Assembly (NCBI GenBank): GCA_020430865.1
Contig: JAGQIY010000023.1
Coordinates: 1 to 13,036 of the forward strand
Direction: 5' to 3'
Origin: Myxococcales bacterium
Lineage (GTDB): Bacteria > Myxococcota > Polyangia > Polyangiales > Polyangiaceae
DNA length: 13,036 nucleotides
The notes beneath the pieces were generated by a model that did not search any database, was not told where the DNA came from, and saw nothing but the letters and a program-made list of their open reading frames with translations. This document shows, piece by piece, positions 7,306 through 13,036 of the stretch. A program made the position numbers and the translations under genes. Each line of letters begins with the position of its first letter. Position 1 is the stretch's first letter.

Positions 7306-7310
7306 CCTCC
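7306..7310 (-). promoter_or_regulatory. Ribosome-binding site deciding the TTG start
   Basis: On the minus strand GGAGG lies 8 nt before TTG at 7297. No ATG or GTG with a comparable SD precedes the twin-arginine motif, so this site fixes the rare start. The 186-bp gap up to the beta-helix gene (7313-7498) shows no other gene. Confidence 0.6.
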
Positions 7311-7498
7311 AGTGGGAACGCACAGCGCGGTCCCAGAGCCTCGTTGCGCCACCCGGCTCGCGCACAGCGAGCGGAAGGGGCGCGTGAAGGATGGCTATCG
7401 GAAGCGGCCTGCGGGGGACAACTTTCGTCCCGCCGCTGGCCGTTTCTGGTGGTTGTCGCACCTACACTCGAGGCGCCGGTTACGGAAGCAGCTCCATA

Positions 7499-9412
7499 TC
7501 AGTTGAAGCCGGCGCGGATGTAGTCGTTGACGGCTCTCGCTTGCAGATCGCTGCGCCAGTTCAAGCGCGTCTGCTTCAGGGCAGCGGCGAGGAAGCCCTC
7601 GATGGTCGCGGGCAGACCGATGGTCCCCGAGTAGTCGCCGACCTTGCGATCCGGATCGCTGAAGCTGCCGCTCCAGGCCTTGGCAGTCGACTCACCCGAG
7701 GCCGACTTCCAGGCCGCCAGGTCGCGGTCGCTGCCGTCGACGCAGAAGCGCTGCCCGCTGCCCGAACTGTACTCGTTGTCCGCGTAGCTCACCGCGGCGA
7801 ACGAGCCCTCGTGCTTGATCAAGCAGGAGCCGTTGCTCGGATCGATGATGCGGTTCTTCGTGATCGCGACGTTCGACCAGCCAGACTTCGGTTTGAGGAT
7901 GATCCCGTTGCCCTTGAGGTCGTAGAACACGTTGTCGTTGATCGTGATGTCACTCGCCGAGCCGCTGGCGATGTTGATGCCGTAGCCATTGTTGTGCCAC
8001 GGCTGATGCAGGAAGTAGTTGCCCTCGATGGTCGCGGTCGCATTGTCAGCGACATCCAGCAGCCAGGCGAACGGACGGTTCGTGGGCTGGCTGAGGCCGA
8101 TCTGCGTGAACACGTTGTCCTTGATCGAGACGTTGGAGAAGCGATCCGGCAGGTCGCTGTTGCCGCCAATACCGATGCCGATCTCGCCGTCGACGAACAG
8201 GTTGTTCTCGAACACCAGGTCGTCCGCGCCGCCGGTGTCATCCGCGCGCATCTTGATACCCATGCTCGACGCACGGGCGACGATGTTGCCGCGAATCACC
8301 AGGTGATCTGCGTTCAGGTACATGTCGTGGTTGTAGATCGTGGCGCAGGCAGAGCTGACCTCGTCTTCGTTCCAGCCGTTGTGGTCGAACAGGTTGTCTT
8401 CGATCAGCAGATTGTCCACGTGGCTCGAGTACATGCCAGAGGGGCGGTACGCCGAGTTGTTACCACAAGTATCCGCGTGGTAACTGCGCTCGATCACGTT
8501 GCGTCGCACCTCGATACCGTCGTAGTGCTCCACGTCATAGGACTGGAAGACCAGCTCGCCGTACTGGAAGTGACAGCCTTCCACCAGGTGTCCGCTGCCC
8601 CCTCCCACGTAGCGCAGACCGCCTCCGGAGGCGCCGTCGAAGGCGGAGTCGCCAGGGATCTTCGGGTAGGAGACGATCTCCAGTCCGACCAGGTGCACGA
8701 AGCTCCTCGCCTTGCCGTTGTGGTCGATGAAGTTCCTGTCCACCTCGATGCGCGGCAACGCCGTCGACTCCCCGTAGCCCGCGATCACCAGGGGATGAGC
8801 CGCATCCTTGCCCGACTTGAAGCGTCCGAGGTTCTCGCCTCGCCAGGTGTCGCCGCGCTTGAGCAACAGGAAGTCGTTCTCCCCATCCCGCACCAGGGAG
8901 GCTCCCTTGGTCAACGTCTTCACGGCCTGGTCCGGGGAGCCGCCGTCATTGGCGTCATCGCCACCGCTCGAGCTCACGTAGATCAGCTGGCTGTCCGTGC
9001 CGACGTCGTACGTGGTGAAGCCATCCTCCTCCGCGCGCGAGCCCGAGGTCTCGTCGTCGTCGGCGTTCACACAGCCCAGGTCACTGCCCCAGTCGGTGTA
9101 ACCGTCGCCGTCGTTGTCGATGCCGTCATTGCAGTCGCCGATGGTCACGTTCCCCGCGGAACCGCCGCTGCCGCCAGTCGTCCCGGCGCTCCCACCCTGC
9201 GCGGAGCCGCCGCTGCTGGTGCCGCCGCTCGCTCCGCTGCCCCCGCTGGCTCCATCGCCGCCGCTACCGCCAGCGCCTGATCCGCCGTTGCCGCTCGCAC
9301 CACCGCTCGCTCCGCTCCCTCCCCCGCCCTCGCTCGAACCGTCGCTGCCGCAGGCGATCAGGCCGGCGCTAGCCAGCGTGGAAATCAAGAACCAAGGGAA
9401 CACTTTGCGCAT
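7499..9412 (-). CDS. Surface lipoprotein with Gly/Ser tether and right-handed parallel beta-helix
   Basis: This 637-residue protein is built in four parts. Residues 1-20 are a signal peptide with lipobox LIAC, so Cys21 is lipidated. Residues 22 to about 88 are a Gly/Ser/Ala-rich flexible tether. Residues 93-120 carry DCNDGIDNDGDGYTDWGSD with two Cys, resembling thrombospondin type-3 or EF-hand-like calcium loops. Residues about 143-600 form a parallel beta-helix with recurring NN/DN turns (LVIRGNIVARASSMGIKMR, LVFENNLFVDGEIGIGIGG, ITINDNVFYDLKGNGIILK). Such helices occur in polysaccharide lyases, epimerases and adhesins. No complete lyase catalytic set can be named by eye, so binding or cleaving of polysaccharide is only inferred. 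The ATG at 9412 has GGAGG with an 8-nt spacer. It is divergent from the sigma factor operon and has a matching ECF-type promoter. Confidence 0.88.
   Translation of the reverse strand: MRKVFPWFLISTLASAGLIACGSDGSSEGGGGSGASGGASGNGGSGAGGSGGDGASGGSGASGGTSSGGSAQGGSAGTTGGSGGSAGNVTIGDCNDGIDNDGDGYTDWGSDLGCVNADDDETSGSRAEEDGFTTYDVGTDSQLIYVSSSGGDDANDGGSPDQAVKTLTKGASLVRDGENDFLLLKRGDTWRGENLGRFKSGKDAAHPLVIAGYGESTALPRIEVDRNFIDHNGKARSFVHLVGLEIVSYPKIPGDSAFDGASGGGLRYVGGGSGHLVEGCHFQYGELVFQSYDVEHYDGIEVRRNVIERSYHADTCGNNSAYRPSGMYSSHVDNLLIEDNLFDHNGWNEDEVSSACATIYNHDMYLNADHLVIRGNIVARASSMGIKMRADDTGGADDLVFENNLFVDGEIGIGIGGNSDLPDRFSNVSIKDNVFTQIGLSQPTNRPFAWLLDVADNATATIEGNYFLHQPWHNNGYGINIASGSASDITINDNVFYDLKGNGIILKPKSGWSNVAITKNRIIDPSNGSCLIKHEGSFAAVSYADNEYSSGSGQRFCVDGSDRDLAAWKSASGESTAKAWSGSFSDPDRKVGDYSGTIGLPATIEGFLAAALKQTRLNWRSDLQARAVNDYIRAGFN
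9150..9349 (-). repeat. Low-complexity Gly/Ser-coding tract
   Basis: This stretch encodes the Gly/Ser/Ala tether of the beta-helix lipoprotein through irregular repeats of GGC/AGC/GCC codons. Its opposite strand reads as a Pro/Leu-rich open frame, which is an artefact. Such tracts recombine and vary in length between strains, so tether length may be variable. Confidence 0.7.
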
Positions 9413-9455
9413 GCTGGAATCCTCCACAGTCGTCCAGGTTGGGTGTCGGAGTAGA

Positions 9456-9482
9456 GTCACGCGAGGGCGACCGAGCGGTTCA
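9456..9482 (-). promoter_or_regulatory. ECF-type promoter for the beta-helix lipoprotein gene (candidate)
   Basis: On the minus strand the -35-like TGAACC (9482-9477) is followed by exactly 15 nt and the -10-like CGTGAC (9461-9456), then T. Before it stand TCGAG and a T5 run. A start of transcription near 9449 would give a leader of about 36 nt containing the GGAGG SD. GAACC with a CGT-type -10 is the usual ECF look. The same arrangement occurs on the other strand, which raises confidence well above a single match. Confidence 0.6.
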
Positions 9483-9512
9483 AAAAACTCGAACCCGCCT
9501 CAAACCCATACA

Positions 9513-9538
9513 GAAAAGCCACACCGGTAGCGCTTTTC
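9513..9538. repeat. Inverted repeat centred between the two divergent promoters
   Basis: GAAAAGC (9513-9519) and GCTTTTC (9532-9538) form a 7-bp inverted repeat around an inner ACCGGT palindrome (9523-9528), both centred at 9525.5. That is within half a base of the midpoint between the two -35 elements (9526). It looks like an operator for a dimeric regulator serving both promoters. With this spacing a transcript hairpin is also possible. Confidence 0.5.
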
Positions 9539-9569
9539 CTGCCCGCCGTGCCACCAACTCGAGAAAAGA

Positions 9570-9596
9570 TGACCCGGTTGTCGCCGCTCGCGTGAC
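9570..9596 (+). promoter_or_regulatory. ECF-type promoter for the sigma factor operon (candidate)
   Basis: TGACCC (9570-9575), 15 nt, CGTGAC (9591-9596), then T. It is preceded by TCGAG (9559-9563) and the A-rich AAAAGA. This mirrors the minus-strand promoter in elements, spacing and flanks, and the spacers share GTCGCC and CTCG. Transcription would start near 9603-9605, just before the GTG at 9613, implying a very short leader. Autoregulation by the encoded ECF sigma is the simplest explanation. Confidence 0.6.
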
Positions 9597-9612
9597 TTCA
9601 AGCGTAGGCCCC

Positions 9613-10218
9613 GTGCACGCCAAGATCATCCGACTGCCCCAGCCCTCCCAGCAGGTTCGCGAGCCGAACCTGTCGGAGCTGGTCGCGCGCGCCCGCGCGG
9701 GAGAGGAACCGGCGCAGGCGGAGCTGTTCCGGCGCCACGTGGAGCGAGTGTACGGCTTCGTGCGCCGGTTGATGCCCGACGCCACCGATCACGACGACAT
9801 CGTGCAAGACGTGTTCGTTCAGGCCATGGAGAGCCTGCACCGCCTGCGTGAGGCGGAGGCCTTCTCGGGCTGGCTGAGAGGCATCGCGATTCACATCGTC
9901 AAGAACCGCGTGCGCAAGCGCCGCTTGCTCAGCCGCCTCGGGCTACACCGCTCCTCGCTCCCCGAAGCGCTGGCGATCGCCGAGCTGGTGAGCCCCGGCG
10001 CACCACCCGATGTGTTGGTCGAGCTCAACGCGGTTTACCGCACGGTAGCGAAGCTCGATCCCAACCTGCGCACGGCGCTCATCCTGAGGCGAGTAGAAGG
10101 TCTGAGTGTGGCCGCGGTCGCCGAACAGCTCGGTCGCTCGCTGTCGACGACCAAGCGCTGGCTGGCGTCGGCAGAAAGCCAGCTCGCGCTGGAGCTCGGC
10201 CAGGGGAGGCACGAATGA
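9613..10218 (+). CDS. ECF-family RNA polymerase sigma factor
   Basis: A 201-residue sigma-70 family factor of the extracytoplasmic-function type, which directs RNA polymerase to a small set of promoters in response to an envelope signal. Residues about 36-100 are region 2 (AELFRRHVERVYGFVRRLM, DIVQDVFVQAMESL, AFSGWLRGIAIHIVKNRVRKRR). Residues about 140-195 are region 4 with a helix-turn-helix (LDPNLRTALILRRVEGLSVAAVAEQLGRS, STTKRWLASAESQL). Regions 1.2 and 3 are missing, as expected. The start is uncertain. GTG 9613 is preferred because the in-frame GTG at 9592 lies inside the -10 element of the proposed promoter. No good SD precedes 9613, so it may be nearly leaderless. Its stop overlaps the next start as ATGA. 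The FecR-domain neighbour is its probable regulator. Confidence 0.9.
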   Translation: MHAKIIRLPQPSQQVREPNLSELVARARAGEEPAQAELFRRHVERVYGFVRRLMPDATDHDDIVQDVFVQAMESLHRLREAEAFSGWLRGIAIHIVKNRVRKRRLLSRLGLHRSSLPEALAIAELVSPGAPPDVLVELNAVYRTVAKLDPNLRTALILRRVEGLSVAAVAEQLGRSLSTTKRWLASAESQLALELGQGRHE

Positions 10219-11270
10219 GCATCGAGAGCCACCTTCGAGAGCCCGAGCTCTCCAGCGAGGACCGCGAGTCGCTGTGGAGCGGAGTCCACCTCAAGCGGCG
10301 CGCACGGCGACGGCGCGGACGCCTGCTCCGCACGGCAATACTCGCGGGCAGCCTGTTCGTCGCGGGTGTGGGCGTGCAGCAGCATCAGGCCCGCACGAGC
10401 CGAACGGAGCTGGCGGCGCCAACGCGACTCAAGCTGCCCGATGGCTCCTCGGTCGTGTCCCAGCCAGGCACCGACCTCGAGGTCGTCGAGGGCGGCGTCC
10501 AGCGAGTGCGCGTGGATCTGCGCGCCGGCAGCGCTGGATTTCAGGTGGTCCCCAATCCGGCCCGGCGCTTCTCCGTGATGCTGCCACGCCACGAGATCCG
10601 CGTCGTGGGCACTCGCTTCCAGCTGCGGGTCGACGCACGCGCGGACCTGAGCGAACTGGATGTGGAGGAAGGCACCGTCGAGGTGCGCCGACGCGACACG
10701 CAAGCCCTGCTGGCCCGGGTGCACGCTGGAGAGCACTGGTCGAGCGACGCGCCGGCACCCGAGACGAGCGCAGCGCCCGAACCACCCGCTCCCCCGAGCA
10801 GCACGAGTAGCTCACGAGCCTCGAGCACTGAAGGCACGGCACGCGCTGCGAGCCCAGGTCCACCGAACCCGAGCGCGCCGAGCGAAGAGTCGCAGGCCGC
10901 CGCGCTGTTCGATCAGGCGACTGTCGCCCGGCGCCATGGAGATTTCAAGTCAGCGATCGCCGGCTACGAGAACCTCTTGAAGCGTTTCCCCAAGGATCGC
11001 CACGCGAGCCTCGCGGCCCTCGAACTCGGGCGGCTCAAGCGCGTGCGCGAAGCGGACCCGAAGGGCGCCGCCGACGCCCTGGAGCGCGCCGCCAAGGATC
11101 GCGAGCTGAACGACGACGCCCTCGCTCAGCTCGTGCTGAGCTACGATCAAGCCGGGGACAGGAAGCGCTGCCTGGCGGCACAGAGCCGCTACCTCTCGCG
11201 ACACCCCGAGGGTGTTCACGTCAACGAAGTAAGGGCAAGCTGCAAGGGCACCAAAGCCACGCCTCGATGA
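10215..11270 (+). CDS. FecR-domain transmembrane protein with C-terminal TPR region (probable sigma regulator)
   Basis: A 351-residue single-pass protein. Residues 1-37 are a short, very Arg-rich cytoplasmic part, and residues 38-54 are a membrane helix. Residues about 70-176 are a FecR-type beta domain (LPDGSSVVSQPGTDLEV, EIRVVGTRFQLRV, LDVEEGTVEVRRRDT, HAGEHW). Residues 177-224 are a Pro/Ser linker. Residues about 226-340 are TPR-like, close in style to YbgF/CpoB repeats (AALFDQATVARRHGDFKSAIAGYENLLKRFPK). FecR proteins usually pass a periplasmic signal to an ECF sigma. Here the classical long anti-sigma N-terminus is reduced to about 37 residues, so sigma contact must be short or indirect. 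SD GGGGAGG with a 5-nt spacer, and an ATGA overlap with the sigma gene. No TonB-dependent receptor is nearby. Confidence 0.87.
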   Translation: MSIESHLREPELSSEDRESLWSGVHLKRRARRRRGRLLRTAILAGSLFVAGVGVQQHQARTSRTELAAPTRLKLPDGSSVVSQPGTDLEVVEGGVQRVRVDLRAGSAGFQVVPNPARRFSVMLPRHEIRVVGTRFQLRVDARADLSELDVEEGTVEVRRRDTQALLARVHAGEHWSSDAPAPETSAAPEPPAPPSSTSSSRASSTEGTARAASPGPPNPSAPSEESQAAALFDQATVARRHGDFKSAIAGYENLLKRFPKDRHASLAALELGRLKRVREADPKGAADALERAAKDRELNDDALAQLVLSYDQAGDRKRCLAAQSRYLSRHPEGVHVNEVRASCKGTKATPR

Positions 11271-12295
11271 TCCGCCCCTTGCGCCTCCTGCCGCTGCTGG
11301 CGTTGCTCTGCACGACAGTCAGCGCGTTCGCCGCCCCGACCAGCCCGAGCTGCAGTCGAGGGCCCTGGATCGCGCTCGTGTGGGGCGATCACTGGAGCCC
11401 GACCCAGCGCACCACGGTGCTCGAGCACCTGCGGCGTGGCTTCGAGGTCTACGGGGTTTCCGTATGCGAACGTCCGACGAAACCGCAGCGCCCGCCGCTC
11501 GCAGAGGTGCGCTTCGGCGAGAGCGGCGATGAGAGCGTGAACCTGAGCGTCGACGTCAGGGACAGCGTCACACGTAAGCGCGTTGGGAGAGATGTCGACG
11601 TCCGCGGCTACTCTCAGGAGGCACGCGCGCTCGCGCTCGCCATCGCCACCGAAGAACTAGTGCGCGCGAGCTGGGTGGAGATCGAGCTCGCCGCTCCCCA
11701 TGGGACCGAGTCGCCAGCACGAGCAGCGCAGCCGTCCGACGCCCCAGACGTCGTGCGGCGGGTGAACCGCGACTCCATCCGCCAACCGCCCGCAAGGCTA
11801 CGCCTGGGACTGCGAGGGATGTTCGAGACCTACTCCGGCGGGCAGACTCACCTGGGCGTGGATCTGACGCTGCACCAGGCGCTTGGCCAGCGCCTCGGGC
11901 TGGGGCTGGGGCTGGGACCGCGGATCGCCCTCACCGAGACCTCGCGCCTCGGGGACGTCGACGCGAGGCTGCTCGCCGGCGAAGCGTTCGCCTGGTTCGC
12001 CGTGGTTCGCACCGACTCTCTCGAGCTCGACTGGGAGCTGGGTCTGCGCGGCGGTGTGTTGCGCTTCCAGAGCGATCCGGCGAGCGGCGTCGAACAGGAC
12101 CGGAACGCCGCGTTGCTGATCGCGAAGACCTCGCTCGGGCTCGACCTTGGCCTTGGCACAGCTTGGAGTCTGGGCGGAAACGTGGGTGTCGGTCACAGTC
12201 TGGTTGGCGCGACCGTCACTGGCCGCGGCCGGGAGCTGACCGGAGTCAGCGGGCTCGAGTTGCACGCGGGCCTCGGACTGGGAGGCCGCTGGTGA
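11267..12295 (+). CDS. Exported protein with N-terminal domain and probable outer-membrane beta-barrel
   Basis: This 342-residue protein has a signal peptide at 1-22 (LLPLLALLCTTVSAFA) and then a mixed alpha/beta domain of about 120 residues (RGPWIALVWGDHWSPTQRTTVLEHLRRGFEVYGV, ARALALAIATEELVRASW). A short Pro-containing linker follows. The last 170 residues are made of alternating Gly/Leu-rich strands (LRLGLRGMFETYSGG, LGLGLGLGPRIALTE, SLGLDLGLGTAWSLGGNVGVG, LELHAGLGLGGRW). The C-terminal Trp fits the aromatic end used by outer-membrane barrels for assembly. Two Cys in the N-terminal part may pair. I do not recognise a named family. It overlaps the FecR gene by ATGA and lacks an obvious SD, so its translation probably depends on coupling. 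It may be the surface or barrel component that the operon senses or builds. Confidence 0.8.
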   Translation: MIRPLRLLPLLALLCTTVSAFAAPTSPSCSRGPWIALVWGDHWSPTQRTTVLEHLRRGFEVYGVSVCERPTKPQRPPLAEVRFGESGDESVNLSVDVRDSVTRKRVGRDVDVRGYSQEARALALAIATEELVRASWVEIELAAPHGTESPARAAQPSDAPDVVRRVNRDSIRQPPARLRLGLRGMFETYSGGQTHLGVDLTLHQALGQRLGLGLGLGPRIALTETSRLGDVDARLLAGEAFAWFAVVRTDSLELDWELGLRGGVLRFQSDPASGVEQDRNAALLIAKTSLGLDLGLGTAWSLGGNVGVGHSLVGATVTGRGRELTGVSGLELHAGLGLGGRW

Positions 12296-13036
12296 GCAAG
12301 CGGGGCGCGAATCGCTCCTGCTTCGCCACGCTGGCGCTGGTGGCGCTGAGCTGGGGCTGCACGGAGCGCTACGAGTTGTTCCCCGGGGCAACAACGTCGG
12401 AGCGTCCAGGCGCACCGCGCGGCTCGGCCCTGGGCGCGCATCAGGTTCACTCCTGCGTCGCCCGCACCGGTGACGGCGTCTGGTGCTGGGGTAGCAACTC
12501 CGGGTACGCCCTCGGGCAGAGCGATCCAACGCTCCTCTCGGGTCCCGTTCGGGTTCCCGGCTTGCCGGATGTCGTCGCGCTGGGTCTTGGGGGTGAGTAC
12601 GGCTGCTCCCTGAACGCCTCTGGAGAGATCGACTGCTGGGGACGCAACGACGAAGGACAGCTCGGCGTCGGTGAGTTCGGGGACCGCCAGGCTCCGAGCA
12701 CGGCGCTGCTGCCGGAGAGCATCGATCGGCTGAGCGCTGGCTCGGGGCACGCTTGCGCCGTGAGTCGCTTGGGCGGGCTCTACTGCTGGGGTCGCAACGC
12801 GGAGCGACAGCTCGGCCACGAGGACAGCCGGGAGAACCAGGCCACGCCCTGGCTGGTCGATGCCTTCGAGGACTGGTCGGATGTCTCTGCCGGAGATGGC
12901 CATACCTGCGGGATCCGCGCCGGCGGAGCCCTGTACTGCTGGGGGCGGAACACCCAGGGTCAACTGGGCCTCGGAGACGGCTCGGCCGTTCAGTACGGCG
13001 CGCCCACCCTGGTGGATGACATCGGCACCTGGAGCA
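12292..13036 (+). CDS. RCC1-repeat lipoprotein, 3' end outside the window
   Basis: The first 248 residues of a protein that runs off the window edge. GTG 12292 overlaps the preceding stop as GTGA and has GGAGG with a 6-nt spacer. Residues 1-22 are a signal peptide with a weak lipobox (LSWGC), so Cys23 may be lipidated. From about residue 56 come at least four RCC1/BLIP-II-type repeats of roughly 50 residues, each with the hallmark CWG-x-N-x(3)-LG (VWCWGSNSGYALG, IDCWGRNDEGQLG, LYCWGRNAERQLG, LYCWGRNTQGQLG). A preceding Cys (HSC, YGC, HAC, HTC) is spaced for a disulfide in each blade. Seven such repeats would close a beta-propeller; the window shows four. Bacterial RCC1 proteins bind other proteins or surfaces; the specific partner is unknown. 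It is the last visible gene of the sigma operon. Confidence 0.88.
   Translation, partial: MSKRGANRSCFATLALVALSWGCTERYELFPGATTSERPGAPRGSALGAHQVHSCVARTGDGVWCWGSNSGYALGQSDPTLLSGPVRVPGLPDVVALGLGGEYGCSLNASGEIDCWGRNDEGQLGVGEFGDRQAPSTALLPESIDRLSAGSGHACAVSRLGGLYCWGRNAERQLGHEDSRENQATPWLVDAFEDWSDVSAGDGHTCGIRAGGALYCWGRNTQGQLGLGDGSAVQYGAPTLVDDIGTWS

Noticed and set aside
7391..9280. 629-residue open frame on + strand opposite the beta-helix gene
   Set aside because: Val/Ala/Asp-rich antisense shadow of a high-GC gene whose minus-strand frame has signal peptide, SD and clear repeats.
9114..9530. Pro/Leu-rich 138-residue frame on + strand
   Set aside because: It is the complement of the Gly/Ser tether codons, with no SD and no recognisable domain.
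9613..11270. Classical FecI/FecR iron-uptake regulator pair
   Set aside because: No TonB-dependent receptor follows, the FecR cytoplasmic part is too short and a TPR domain is fused; only the sigma plus FecR-domain pairing is shared.
12193..12963. 256-residue open frame on the minus strand
   Set aside because: Antisense shadow of the barrel and RCC1 genes; the RCC1 repeats on the + strand are unmistakable.

Overview
The window suggests a very GC-rich delta-type bacterium, most likely a myxobacterium of the Polyangia or a close relative. The grounds are strong G/C preference at third codon positions and a crowd of exported lipoproteins. Among these are a Gly/Ser-rich tether, a DCNDGIDNDGDG calcium-type motif and an RCC1-repeat protein, alongside an ECF sigma/FecR cassette. 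The assignment is inference from style; no rRNA or marker gene is present. There is no tRNA, CRISPR array, transposase or phage gene.

Left part (1-4930): a small NPP-repeat lipoprotein gene (+) ends at a clear hairpin terminator. It faces a slipin/SPFH membrane protein gene (-). Divergent from the slipin is a four-helix membrane diguanylate cyclase with an intact active site and inhibitory site (+), followed 69 bp later by a long form of the ribosome-associated GTPase HflX (+). HflX carries an extra N-terminal domain with a JAMM/RadC-like His-x-His...Asp pattern. An XRE-cupin regulator (-) converges on hflX with a 17-bp gap.

Middle part (4931-7500): a small lipoprotein with a TPR-like helical region (+) converges with only 5 bp between stops on a questin-oxidase-like (DUF4243) enzyme gene (-). 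Upstream of that on the same strand is a Tat-exported protein of unknown function that starts at TTG.

Right part (7499-13036) is the most coherent block. A beta-helix lipoprotein gene (-) lies back to back with a four-gene operon (+): an ECF sigma factor, a FecR-domain/TPR transmembrane protein, a signal-peptide protein with a probable C-terminal beta-barrel, and an RCC1-repeat lipoprotein that runs off the window. All three junctions overlap by exactly 4 nt (ATGA, ATGA, GTGA), so translation is probably coupled. The shared intergenic region is symmetric. Each strand carries TCGAG, then an A/T-rich run, then TGA(A/C)CC-N15-CGTGACT, with an inverted repeat centred exactly between the two copies. 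The simplest reading is a pair of ECF-type promoters through which the sigma factor drives its own envelope operon and the divergent beta-helix lipoprotein. There is no TonB receptor, so this would be a non-FecIRA surface-signalling module. This is inference from sequence and needs a transcription test.
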